DNA of 64,000 bases from an uncultured Eubacteriales bacterium (GTDB lineage: Bacteria > Bacillota > Clostridia > Christensenellales > CAG-138), in the NCBI GenBank assembly GCA_900544555.1, contig UQWD01000012.1, positions 1-64,000 on the forward strand, given 5' to 3'. The number at the start of each line of letters is the position of its first letter. The stretch's first letter is position 1. The position numbers and the translations under genes are program-made. The notes under the pieces are model-generated. The model ran no database searches. It saw only the letters and a list, made by a program, of their open reading frames with translations, and was not told the origin of the DNA. Of this stretch, positions 26,417-34,825 are shown piece after piece.

Positions 26417-26650
26417 GACGAGAAGAATTTGATTATTCGTGGGCAATGCCCACGCCGAAAAAAGCCTTGTATCAAGGGCTTTCTGCTCTTGTGCGCCGCC
26501 GAAAGGGTGCAAGGTTCACACATAGGCATTGTATCAAAGACGGCGTCTTTATAGACCCGTACCGTGGCAGTGGCGGTATATTCGTTCAGTCGCCACGGTT
26601 CGTCAAGAGCCACAGAGGAAGTCGAAGTAGCATTTTCGGGAGGTAATAAA

Positions 26651-26758
26651 ATGCCGGATATTTATTTGATAGTAATTGTCATAGCAGTTATTGCTGTCAT
26701 CAGCGGCGTTATGTTTTTCGTTTTGAAAAAGAGACCATTATTTATACTTTGTGATTAG
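26651..26758 (+). CDS. Possible single-pass membrane peptide
   Basis: 35 residues with a good GGGAGG seven bases before the ATG. Residues 4-25 are one hydrophobic segment (IYLIVIVIAVIAVISGVMFFV), then KKRP. It could be a type I toxin-like or small membrane protein; nothing else supports this. Confidence 0.35.
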   Translation: MPDIYLIVIVIAVIAVISGVMFFVLKKRPLFILCD

Positions 26759-26786
26759 AAAAAAATGATTATCAGGAGATGAGAAA

Positions 26787-27149
26787 ATGATAACAGGATA
26801 CTGCTGCACAAATATTTTTTCCAAGCAAGCGAAAGAACTTATAGCGTTTTATAGGAACATATTAGAAATACCTTTTATTAAAACAGATGTTGACGACTCA
26901 AATGGGGTTTATTTTGGCTTTATTGCAAATGCTCCCACCATTTGTATATGGGATTGTAAAGTATTTGATGCACAGCCGACTGGATATCAATCCTTTGTAT
27001 TTCAAACAGATAATCTGGATTTAACAGTGGAATGGTTAAAGGAAAAAGGGCTTTCACTGGCTGACCCTGTTCGATATGATTGGGGAACTTACGAGCTTCG
27101 CTTAAACGATATTGATGGAAACGAGATAGTGATAGCTGAGTTTGCATGA
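26787..27149 (+). CDS. VOC-superfamily (glyoxalase-fold) protein
   Basis: 120 residues. Two half-sites of the VOC fold are seen: ELIAFYRNILEIPFIKTD and the later YGTYELRLNDIDGNEIVIAEF-type strand. The family includes lyases, dioxygenases and antibiotic-binding proteins. Few metal-ligand residues are clear here, so the reaction is open. The codon use is more AT-rich than the chromosome around it, suggesting acquisition. AGGAG lies upstream. Confidence 0.7.
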   Translation: MITGYCCTNIFSKQAKELIAFYRNILEIPFIKTDVDDSNGVYFGFIANAPTICIWDCKVFDAQPTGYQSFVFQTDNLDLTVEWLKEKGLSLADPVRYDWGTYELRLNDIDGNEIVIAEFA

Positions 27150-27192
27150 TAAATAGAATTTATTGCATTAGCTCAACAAATTCCAGTTGAAC

Positions 27193-27238
27193 AAAATCGC
27201 TGCGCGATGGCCTGCCCAGGCTGTGGCACAGCGATTTT
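27193..27238. repeat. Hairpin at the left side of the IS91-like element
   Basis: AAAATCGCTG (27193-27202) pairs exactly with CAGCGATTTT (27229-27238). The loop contains a smaller CCTGCCCAGG palindrome. It could be a terminator for the VOC gene or part of the element end. The remaining bases to 27451 hold no gene. Confidence 0.6.
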
Positions 27239-27451
27239 ATTCCCTATAACAAAAAACAGTGGAAAGCAAGTCCTAATAGTAGTATTGTTAAGTCACCACC
27301 ACAAAACAATCAAACAGGATCGACCTTTCCACTGCCTATGAAAAGAATATCACCCTTTCGCTTGATTAGCAAGCGGTTTTATGACTCACATGCCCCTCCA
27401 TGTATAGCAGTGTTGCCCGATAACTACTGACTTTACATGGAGGATTTTATT

Positions 27452-28298
27452 ATGTACGAAAACTATTTAGAACAGCTTGAGGAAGCTGGAAAAATCCGCA
27501 ACCTCAAAGAACGTTCCATCACCTGCTATAAAAACTATGTTTCTTATTTCCTGAACTATCTGAATAAGAATCCCGAGGAACTTACCTGTCAGGATGTCAG
27601 GGCTTTTCTTCTTGCCAAAAAGGATGAGGGACTCAAAGCCACCACTCTGAATCTTTATAATTCCGCCATCCGCTTTTTCTATCGAAATGTCCTGCACATC
27701 CTTTGGGACGACGTTACTGTTCCACGAATGATTCTGGAACACAAGCTTCCAACTGTTCTGACTGCCGATGAAATCGGTCGTCTGTTGGACTCTGTTGATG
27801 ATATAAAATATAAAGCCATGTTTGCAGCGATGTATTCTTCCGGAATGCGCGTTTCCGAAGTGATCCATCTGCATTATTATGATATTTCACGCACAAATAT
27901 GCAGATTCATATCCGGGATACAAAGAACCGGATGGACAGATATACGATCCTTTCCAGACGGTGTCTGGATATCCTTACACAATACTGGTTTGCAAAAGGC
28001 AGGCCCCGTGGAATCCTGTTTCCTAATAAATTCACTGGCAGTTATCTGACAGTTAGCACACTGGAGCAGGTGATGCGCCGCGCTGTCTGCGATGCCGAAC
28101 TTCCTGTAAAAGCAACACCGCACAGTCTGAGGCACAGTTTCGCTACCCATGGAACAGGGGGTACAACGACAGCTTATCCAGGCGTTGCTTGGACATCGCG
28201 ATCCGAAATCCACAGAGGTTTATCTTCATGTCAGCAACAAATCCCTGATGGGGATACAAAGTCCGTTTGACCGGGAAGAAGGTGTTTCCCATGAATGA
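27452..28298 (+). pseudogene. Tyrosine recombinase (XerC/D-like), frameshifted before the active-site Tyr
   Basis: The ATG at 27452 follows GGAGG. The N-terminal SAM-like core-binding domain (ERSITCYKNYVSYFLNYL) and the catalytic domain (Arg in SSGMRVSEVIHLHY; HSLRHSFATH) are in one frame. After ATH near 28140 the sense moves to another frame: MEQGVQRQLIQALLGHRDPKSTEVYLHVSNK, ending at 28298. That part contains the GHR motif and catalytic Tyr, so the product is inactive. In related IS91-like units an integrase gene travels with the transposase. Its true end overlaps the transposase start. Confidence 0.8.
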
Positions 28299-29451
28299 AC
28301 AGCTTGCTGTTACTGTACAAGACATCTTCCTCCAGTTTTATCCTGCATACCTTGACAGATATACCCCTTCTCCGGAGCAGGCTAAAACCGCCCGGAATAT
28401 CATGAATTGTAAAACAGGTGCTTATGGAGCGAATGTCAGTGTATGTGAGGACTGTGGCGCAACCCAGATTCATTATAATTCCTGCCGGAACCGTTGTTGT
28501 CCCATGTGTCAGGCTGTTCCAAAAGAAATGTGGATGGATGCCCGCAGGGAAGATGTCCTGGATGCCCCTTACTTTCATCTGGTATTTACAGTACCTGATA
28601 TCCTCAATCCCGTCATTTACAGCAATCAGAAGATTTTGTATGACACCCTGTATCATGCCGCTTCTGCGACCATCAGTGAACTGACTGCCGATCCAAGGCA
28701 TCTTGGAGCAACTGTTGGATATATCTGCATTCTCCATACATGGGGTTTGGAAATGAATTACCATCCGCATATCCATGCGGTACTGCTTGGCGGGGGACTG
28801 ACCCCTAAAAACAAATGGAAAGATAATGGCACTGAATTTTTTCTGCCTGTTAAGGCTATCTCCAGAGTATTCCGCGGGAAATACATGGACGAATTGAAAC
28901 GTCTATGGGAATCTGGGAAGCTTAGCTTTTATGGGACTGCTGAAAAATACCGTAATCATTATACTTTCAAGGAGCTGCTTGATGCCTGTTGTGATACAGA
29001 ATGGATTCCGCATTGTAAAAAAACTTTTAACGGGGCACAATCTGTGATTGATTACCTGGGGAAATACACCCATAGGATTGCCATCAGCAACCACCGTATT
29101 ATTTCTATGGATGATGAAACAGTTACTTTTTCCGTGAAAGATTACCGGAACAAGGGACGATGGAAGGAACTGGCACTTTCAGGGGTTGAATTTATCCGGC
29201 GTTTCCTGATGCATGTACCACCAAAGCGCTTTGTGAGGATTCGGCATTATGGACTTCTTTGCTCCCGCAGCAAAAATAAGAAACTGACTTTATGTCGGAA
29301 TCTGCTTGGCTGTAAAAAATATCTGTCAGAGCTGCGTGATAAGGAAATGCCTGAAATACTGGAGCAGCTTTATGGAATAAAAGTCTGTGTGTGTAAAGTC
29401 TGCGGTGGCCATCTTGGGAAACCGCAGCTTCAGATACCGCAAAGATGTTAA
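28291..29451 (+). CDS. IS91-family rolling-circle transposase
   Basis: 386 residues from the ATG at 28291, overlapping the integrase end by eight bases. An N-terminal zinc-binding region (CEDCGATQIHYNSCRNRCCPMCQ) is followed by the HUH nuclease motif NYHPHIHAVLLGG. The Y2 region IDYLGKYTHRIAISNHRI supplies the two Tyr candidates. The protein nicks one strand and drives rolling-circle transposition. Length and motif order are normal, so the transposase could still act. A GGTGTTTCCC stretch, not a strong ribosome site, precedes it; coupling to the upstream gene is likely. Confidence 0.9.
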   Translation: MNEQLAVTVQDIFLQFYPAYLDRYTPSPEQAKTARNIMNCKTGAYGANVSVCEDCGATQIHYNSCRNRCCPMCQAVPKEMWMDARREDVLDAPYFHLVFTVPDILNPVIYSNQKILYDTLYHAASATISELTADPRHLGATVGYICILHTWGLEMNYHPHIHAVLLGGGLTPKNKWKDNGTEFFLPVKAISRVFRGKYMDELKRLWESGKLSFYGTAEKYRNHYTFKELLDACCDTEWIPHCKKTFNGAQSVIDYLGKYTHRIAISNHRIISMDDETVTFSVKDYRNKGRWKELALSGVEFIRRFLMHVPPKRFVRIRHYGLLCSRSKNKKLTLCRNLLGCKKYLSELRDKEMPEILEQLYGIKVCVCKVCGGHLGKPQLQIPQRC

Positions 29452-29477
29452 AATGTTCATCCTTATATATTTTCCAG

Positions 29478-29500
29478 AACCTCAAGGCTTGAGGTTTTGT
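29478..29500 (+). terminator. Terminator after the transposase
   Basis: AACCTCAA (29478-29485) pairs with TTGAGGTT (29489-29496) with a three-base loop, and TTGTTG follows. It lies 27 bases after the transposase stop. Confidence 0.65.
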
Positions 29501-29630
29501 TGCTATACCCATTTATCTGAAATCACTTGATTTTGATAGCTTCTGCTGGAAAAAACTTGTATAATCAGTGGTAAGAGCAAAAGATTGAAAATCCATAAGT
29601 ATTGGCTACCCGGACGCTGACTTTGTTCAA

Positions 29631-29721
29631 TTAGGCCAAATCGATGGTGGTGTAAACGAAGATGCAGTTCACTGGAATGCAAAACTGCTTTTTCGTTTAC
29701 CCCATCATCGATTCTAACCTA
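29631..29721. repeat. Long imperfect hairpin, about 40-base arms
   Basis: The segment at 29639-29669 pairs with 29683-29713: 27 of 31 positions match, across a 13-base loop. Pairing extends outward through TTAGG (left) and CCTAA (right), separated by a short internal bulge. It is not inside a supportable gene, and the 565 bases between 29451 and 30016 hold no other clear feature except two terminators. Confidence 0.75.
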
Positions 29722-29829
29722 AAGAATTTGTCGAGCGGTTTTAGTTGTCTGCGTATAAGTACCGGAGGCGCAAAAGACGAATACAAACATTTAACGATTG
29801 TCCCACAATCTTTTAACGATTATAATGAG

Positions 29830-29866
29830 TGCATACCCCTTGATGGTTCAGGGGTGTGCATTTTAT
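29830..29866 (+). terminator. Terminator-like hairpin
   Basis: TGCATACCCCT (29830-29840) pairs with AGGGGTGTGCA (29850-29860, one wobble), followed by TTTTAT. It lies upstream of nothing on the plus strand that I can call, so it may end a lost transcript. Confidence 0.55.
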
Positions 29867-30015
29867 CAAAAGATAGTTACTTAGCCAAAAGATGCAAACC
29901 CGAACACTTTGTTTTTCGTAAAACATTGTTTTGGATTTGTTATGCGAATAGAGGAAGTAATGTAAGAGATTGCTTCCTCTAATTTTCTCTATATACACGC
30001 ATATAAGGCGGAGTT

Positions 30016-30438
30016 TTACTCAGCATCAGCCGCTGCGCTTTCATCCTCACGCCTTATCTGCCCGAGCACCCTTTTAAGCGCGCTGGGCAGTGGTAAGCCC
30101 ATCTCCGCCGCATTTTTCAAAATGCTCAGCCCCTCGTTCGCAATATAGTACATGCATACCGCCATGCGTACCGCCGCATTTGTTGCCGGGATAATGCGGT
30201 CTATCAAAGTCCCGACCGCTACAATCATAAAGATAACGATTTTTTTCAGCAAGCCCTTTAAGCCCACTTGGCTTGACAGCCCATGTTGAAGTCCGGCGTT
30301 AATTACCTCCGTGATGTAGTCGATGCCTACCATCGCCACAAGCACAATAATTAACGAATCCCATCCGCCCCAAATATACGCCGCTATGTCGCCTATTGTC
30401 GCAGCCGAGCCCTTTATCCAGTTCAGTATATTTTCCAT
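30016..30438 (-). CDS. Phage holin, family 4 (toxin-secretion/lysis holin type)
   Basis: 140 residues. Three or four hydrophobic segments (about 25-45, 60-85, 90-110) match the phage holin family 4 pattern: WGGWDSLIIVLVAMVGIDYITEVI, SQVGLKGLLKKIVIFMIVAVG and MAVCMYYIANEGLSILKNAAEMG. Such holins open the membrane for the endolysin. AGGAGG lies eight bases before the ATG. It is a second, unrelated holin in this window and probably belongs to another prophage remnant. No endolysin is found beside it. Confidence 0.8.
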   Translation of the reverse strand: MENILNWIKGSAATIGDIAAYIWGGWDSLIIVLVAMVGIDYITEVINAGLQHGLSSQVGLKGLLKKIVIFMIVAVGTLIDRIIPATNAAVRMAVCMYYIANEGLSILKNAAEMGLPLPSALKRVLGQIRREDESAAADAE

Positions 30439-30439
30439 C

Positions 30440-30704
30440 TCATTTTCCTCCTAATTCTTTATTCTTTAGCATCCTGTTCACGACGCGCATCATCGACCGC
30501 TCAACCTCATCTTTTAACGGTTCCCTTAAACTGTTTACCGTCCGCTTCACTGAGAATCTTTTCACATTCATCGAGCACTTTTTTTGCCTTGGGGTAGGTG
30601 TAGACACCTTGAAGAATCTGCGACAGTTCGGGCGGCTGAACCACACTACCTCGCTTTTGCAGTTCAAGAATCATATCCACCTGTTTGATGTCGAGATTCT
30701 TCAT
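30440..30704 (-). pseudogene. Small phage protein, probably frameshifted
   Basis: The ATG at 30704 gives a 65-residue frame (MKNLDIKQVDMILELQKRG ... YTYPKAKKVLDECEKIL) that stops at 30507. A neighbouring frame continues with REPLKDEVERSMMRVVNRMLKNKELGG to 30440 and ends two bases before the holin start. Read together they make one protein of about 85 residues broken near 30530; read apart they would be a short gene and a fragment. No family is recognised. Confidence 0.4.
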
Positions 30705-30960
30705 TCGCGCTTGGCTCTGATTCTTAGGTCTTTCCTACTTTCTTGATTCTCAGAGTCGGAATCTACTTGACAAAATGACGAATTGTTGTTATTATTCTTA
30801 TTAGGGGTAACATCCTCGGAACTGCCAATTCTGAGGGGTCGCTTTCTAATTGACAATACGCAAACCCGAACTTCTTGTCCTTAGTATAATTAGGATAATG
30901 CGAAGCGTCAATAGATAAATTTAAAATATACGAATTAGAAATTACAAAGGAAGAATTGAC

Positions 30961-31299
30961 ATGACTTTTGCCGAGAACATTAATCGAATTTGCCTTGAGA
31001 GAGGGACAAATCTAACCGCCTTGGTGCGGAAGATCAAGGGGTCATCCTCATTCGCAACCGCCATCAACAAAGGCTCTCTCCCAAAGGAACGTGAAATGCT
31101 TGCGTTTGCCAAAGAGTTGAACTGTTCCATTATGGATTTCTTCGCAGACAAAGAAGACCTCGCTCCGTTGGCTGAACCACAGAACGAGGACGAACAAGAC
31201 ATACTCAAGGTCTATCGCGGCTTGTCTCGTAGAGCCAAACACCAATTTATGAGTATGGTATATAACTTTGAAAACCAAGGAAACAGAGAGGAATTATAG
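30961..31299 (+). CDS. XRE-family repressor (phage C1-like)
   Basis: 112 residues. The N-terminal helix-turn-helix (NINRICLERGTNLTALVRKIKGSSSFATAINKG) is followed by EMLAFAKELNCSIMDFFADKED, as in phage-type repressors. The C-terminus is short and has no peptidase domain. AAAGGAAG lies upstream. It is divergent from the holin-side genes and just upstream of a serine recombinase fragment, the usual repressor-integrase pair of a prophage left end. The upstream gap (30705-30960) contains TTGACA near 30852 and a TATAAT inside a CCTTA...TTAGG near-palindrome. Confidence 0.75.
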   Translation: MTFAENINRICLERGTNLTALVRKIKGSSSFATAINKGSLPKEREMLAFAKELNCSIMDFFADKEDLAPLAEPQNEDEQDILKVYRGLSRRAKHQFMSMVYNFENQGNREEL

Positions 31300-31375
31300 G
31301 GGATACGGAAACTCCTGCAGTGTGATAAGGTTATTCTCATTGAATTACCAAAAGAAAAAGAGCGTAGGAGGTGAT

Positions 31376-31561
31376 ATTACCAAAGCGGTAATCTATGCTC
31401 TATATTCGAGCCACAATCAGCGTGGGGAATCTATAGAGGGACAGCTTCTGGAATGTCATGAGTTTGCTCTAAAAAATGGAATGACTGTTAAAAATGAATA
31501 TTGCGATAGAGCCATATCCCATATCTGGCAAAACAGACAATCGTATTAGCCGGAAAAGTAG
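31376..31561 (+). pseudogene. Serine recombinase N-terminal fragment
   Basis: After an excellent AGGAGGTGAT the reading frame begins with ATT where an ATG is expected. ITKAVIYALYSSHNQRGESIEGQLLECHEFALKNGMTV is a resolvase-type N-terminus with the catalytic Ser, but the conserved Arg (ARYSS in relatives) is Leu. At 31512-31525 CCATATC is tandemly repeated, shifting the frame inside AISGKTDN. The rest of the 500-residue protein is missing. It is not functional. Confidence 0.75.
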
Positions 31562-31813
31562 GTATGGGTTGGCGAAGTGCGGGACGGTATTCTTGCAAAA
31601 TACCTCAATAAGCGACAAAGCAATCCAGCGCCGTCCCGCATATATAAAGAAGCCACATCAAGTACATGAGATATAAAAGAATAAGGTTTATGCATTGCAC
31701 AAGCGTCCCCCGCGTTATGGCGCGCGTTCTGGATTGAGCAGGTGAATAATAATAGTTTTTATGTTAAAATTCAATAATATGTAAAAGGTACGCCTAATAA
31801 AGGAGTGAGTATA

Positions 31814-32446
31814 ATGCGGCTGAGCAACGACAGGGTTATTTTGCGTGATTTTATACAAAGTGATATAGAAAAACGCGTTTATTGGGAAACGATCGAGACG
31901 GAATGGCAGCTTTGGGACGCCCCGTGGGAATATGAAAACGTGTCGGATGAGCAAAAGCATACGGAACTAAATGAATATATCCAAAATATGCACGAATGGG
32001 TGAATAAGTTCGCGTCGATGGCCGACGATGAGAAGCGGAGCGGGTTCCAAATTTGTGTGAAGGATACGAACGAATACATCGGATGGTGCGGTTCTTACAG
32101 AATAGACGGCGAATGCAATTTTTCACCCCAAGGCGATATGTGCGCGATTGGTATCGATATTCCCGCGCTCAGCGCGCGCGGCAAGGGTTATGCTTACAGC
32201 GCGCTTTTTTTGTTTATTGATTATCTTTACAGCATAGGGGAAACCGATATATACACGCAAACATGGTCGGGGAATACGCGCATGATCGGGTTGGCGGAAA
32301 AGCTTGGCTTTGAGGAATTCAAAAGAAAGCCGCACTTAAGAACGGTCAGGGGGCATAAATACGACGGCCTTACATTGCGCCTTAACCAACACAAGTATCA
32401 GCAAATAAAACACGCGCAATATAAAAGCGGTAAGGCTTATTGTTAG
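31814..32446 (+). CDS. GNAT-family N-acetyltransferase
   Basis: 210 residues from the ATG at 31814, with AAAGGAG upstream. RLSNDRVILRDFIQSDIE opens the fold. ISIDIP-like strand then ALSARGKGYAYSALFLFIDYL gives the acetyl-CoA loop (R-G-K-G-Y). NTRMIGLAEKLGFEEFKRKP closes the domain in the standard way. It transfers acetyl from acetyl-CoA to an amine; the substrate cannot be told. It is the first gene of ordinary chromosomal composition after the element debris; 31562-31813 shows no gene. Confidence 0.85.
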   Translation: MRLSNDRVILRDFIQSDIEKRVYWETIETEWQLWDAPWEYENVSDEQKHTELNEYIQNMHEWVNKFASMADDEKRSGFQICVKDTNEYIGWCGSYRIDGECNFSPQGDMCAIGIDIPALSARGKGYAYSALFLFIDYLYSIGETDIYTQTWSGNTRMIGLAEKLGFEEFKRKPHLRTVRGHKYDGLTLRLNQHKYQQIKHAQYKSGKAYC

Positions 32447-32606
32447 GATAAAACGGCTCAGGCTCCGCTTATAACACAGCCCGCGCTCAGATGGGCACGG
32501 GCATAAGAAACACCTTGAAGCCCGGGTAAAGCGGAGTCCGCAGGCTTAATGGTTTAGGGGCGTTTGGCTGTAAGGCAACTTTGTGAACAGTTAATAGCGG
32601 CAGCTG

Positions 32607-33983
32607 TCAGGGTTTGCGATCGTTCAACAGCTCGGCGTAGCGGGCGCGTACCCCGTCCGCATCGGGGGAAAGGCCCTCAATATAATACGTATCTTGCTCG
32701 GATAAGCCGCCCGTTTCTATAGCTCGCTCAATAACGCTTTGGGCGATTACGGCGTCCACATTGACAAGATTGAGCGCGGCGTACCAAATGAGGAACATTG
32801 CAGCAAGCAGCCGCACGAGCTTAAGCTTGGGAAAAAACAGCCTGACGGCGCATAATACGAGCGCGGCTGCCATGAATATCATCAGCCACATAGACACAAG
32901 GCGGCTGAACGTGAGTCCATACGCGCTGATATACATGCACAGCCTGTATATGCCGGAATAGATGATAACCCCGGTTGCCGCCGTCAGGCCGATAAGCAGC
33001 CCTTTGAGCCAGGGCGCGCTTTTGGCCCGCGACAGCGCGGCCGCGAACAGCGTGAAATTGATTGCCGCCACAGCGCAAAGCTCGCTGAACCCCGATACGG
33101 CGTACTGAGAATAGGTCAGCCCCTCTGGAAGTCCGGCCCACCCGGTTAAATAAGTGAACTGCAAAACGGTGAAAAGCGCATAAACCGCCAATAAAATACC
33201 GATGGCGACGCCGAGCGGCACGGGATCAAAGCGCGCGGGTTCCCGTGCGGCCTTGTTAGGCTTGGGCGGCAATTCGCGCAGGCTGAAAAAAAACGAATAG
33301 AAAAGCATGGCCGCTATTAGCGCGGTTACGGCATATCTGAGGATGGCAAGCAGGGAAAGCCTTTCAAATAAGCTATTCATATATAACCCGATAACCGCGT
33401 CCGCGCTTGCCAATAGGACAAGGACGACCGCTAGAAGCGGCACGGCTATCGCAATTCCGGCCAATGCGCGGCGGCCGCGCTTGCCCCGCTCGCCTTCCGC
33501 TTTGAAAAGGCTGCCGAATGCTCCGAAGAACCTAGGTATGTTTTTGAATGGATAAACAAACCAGCCCATGAGGTAATATATTACATAGCCGCCTTCCCTC
33601 CCGGATTCCACTGGCGCGGCCCCCGCCACCGCATGAAGCATCAGCACAAGGGGAACGATGAACAGGTTCAATATTAAAAGCGGCTCGGATGCGTAAATTT
33701 GGTAACGTATAAGCAAAACGGCGGCTATGCCGATAATCAGCCACGCCTCCCAGTTCCGCCTGAGCTTATCCCAAATCGTAAGATAGCAGACGATTGCGTA
33801 TACGCACCAGAACGCCGCGTATACCGCTCCGATTACCGGCCATTGGGGGGAATACCCGCCGTACAGCAGATAAACCGCCATCACGGCAATCGCCAGCGCG
33901 CCCAAAAGCATCCGCCGGTGCGCGTTATTATACGCAGGCTTTTTAAGCTGTCCGCCCTCGTAGTAGCCGTTAAGGTTCTCCAT
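32607..33983 (-). CDS. DUF4173 polytopic membrane protein
   Basis: 458 residues. The start at 33983 has AAAGGAG six bases upstream. About twelve hydrophobic segments run from residue 25 to 420. The central loop PPKPNKAAREP and the RYAELL-type cytoplasmic tail fit DUF4173/DUF4153 membrane proteins of unknown function. The start overlaps the preceding XRE gene by 14 bases, so the two are translationally coupled. Confidence 0.7.
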   Translation of the reverse strand: MENLNGYYEGGQLKKPAYNNAHRRMLLGALAIAVMAVYLLYGGYSPQWPVIGAVYAAFWCVYAIVCYLTIWDKLRRNWEAWLIIGIAAVLLIRYQIYASEPLLILNLFIVPLVLMLHAVAGAAPVESGREGGYVIYYLMGWFVYPFKNIPRFFGAFGSLFKAEGERGKRGRRALAGIAIAVPLLAVVLVLLASADAVIGLYMNSLFERLSLLAILRYAVTALIAAMLFYSFFFSLRELPPKPNKAAREPARFDPVPLGVAIGILLAVYALFTVLQFTYLTGWAGLPEGLTYSQYAVSGFSELCAVAAINFTLFAAALSRAKSAPWLKGLLIGLTAATGVIIYSGIYRLCMYISAYGLTFSRLVSMWLMIFMAAALVLCAVRLFFPKLKLVRLLAAMFLIWYAALNLVNVDAVIAQSVIERAIETGGLSEQDTYYIEGLSPDADGVRARYAELLNDRKP

Positions 33984-34200
33984 TATTTTCTCCTTTCTCA
34001 TCGGGGACATACTCAAGTATATCGCCGGGCTGGCACTCCATAACCCGGCAGATCGCGTCGAGCGTGGTAAAGCGGATAGCCTTTCCCTTATTGGTTTTCA
34101 ATATCGATAGGTTCGCCTGCGTCAGGCCCAGCAACCGCGCAAGCTCGCCGGACGAGATTTTGCGCCTGGCCATCATAACATCGAGATTAACGCGTATCAT
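33970..34200 (-). CDS. YozG-like XRE regulator
   Basis: 76 residues with one helix-turn-helix (KISSGELARLLGLTQANLSILKTNKGKAIRFTTLDAICRVMECQPGDILEY), the YozG or Cro/C1 type. It sits between a DUF2975 gene and the DUF4173 gene, overlapping the latter. DUF2975-YozG pairs are common in Firmicutes; the regulator probably controls its own small membrane-protein operon. Confidence 0.85.
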   Translation of the reverse strand: MIRVNLDVMMARRKISSGELARLLGLTQANLSILKTNKGKAIRFTTLDAICRVMECQPGDILEYVPDEKGENNGEP

Positions 34201-34208
34201 TTTTCACC

Positions 34209-34667
34209 TCATATGGTCAGGTCGTTTTCCTGCTTATATCGGACCGCCTGCGCAAACACGCCGGACAGCACCAGCGCGAAAAGGCCGGCAAGTATCAGCG
34301 CGCCGCAGCACACAACCGTCATGGGCGTAATAAACACAAAGCATTTGATGAGAAACAGCAGCGCGGCGGCTTCGCCGGCAATGCCCATTCGCCTTAGCGC
34401 CCGTGCGTTGCGCAAAATAAACGGCTCGCTTGACAAAGTGCGCATAACGCCTATCAGTTCAATGATTATCCAGGCCGCGCACGCGCCGGTCAGCGCGAGG
34501 AAGGCGAATAAAAACGCGGTATAGCCAGCCGCGCCGTTAAATTCGTCCCATTGGGCTATCCATTTCTCCAAGCAAAAGGGCATGGCAACAATGGCTGTAA
34601 CGGTTACGGCCAGAAGCAAATATAGCAAGAATTTGGTGATTAATGCGGGAATCGTATTCAATCGCAT
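34209..34667 (-). CDS. DUF2975 membrane protein
   Basis: 152 residues from the ATG at 34667, with GGAGG eight bases upstream; a more distal ATG lacks such a site. Four hydrophobic segments (about 10-30, 47-70, 95-115, 120-140) match DUF2975. It is eight bases upstream of the YozG-like regulator in the same direction, forming the usual pair. The role is unknown, possibly membrane stress. Confidence 0.8.
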   Translation of the reverse strand: MRLNTIPALITKFLLYLLLAVTVTAIVAMPFCLEKWIAQWDEFNGAAGYTAFLFAFLALTGACAAWIIIELIGVMRTLSSEPFILRNARALRRMGIAGEAAALLFLIKCFVFITPMTVVCCGALILAGLFALVLSGVFAQAVRYKQENDLTI

Positions 34668-34825
34668 AGGGTTTACACCTCCGATCAAAGGGTATTATAG
34701 CATGCTTGTTATTGATAATCAATATATATTTATTGACTCTCAATAATATGCGTTGACGTTTCATGTTATTGGCTGATGCTTTGGATAATATCCGCGCATA
34801 CTAACCGCAAACGGAGGTAAGTCAA

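Larger units (their letters stand above)
27180..29520 (+). mobile_element. IS91-like element with tyrosine recombinase gene (approximate ends)
   Basis: Contains a broken tyrosine recombinase and a full-length IS91-type transposase in the same orientation, with short non-coding ends. IS91 elements move by rolling-circle transfer and do not make target duplications, so the ends are hard to place. The limits given are the nearest hairpin-bearing gaps (27193-27238 and 29478-29498). It lies between the VOC gene and phage debris. Confidence 0.65.

Noticed and set aside
26398..26646. 82-residue frame after the small 39-residue protein
   Set aside because: No ribosome site, GTG start, no motif, and it sits among rearranged fragments; likely chance.
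29662..29982. 106-residue frame across the long hairpin
   Set aside because: It crosses the hairpin and a terminator, has no motif, and its codon use is unlike the neighbours.
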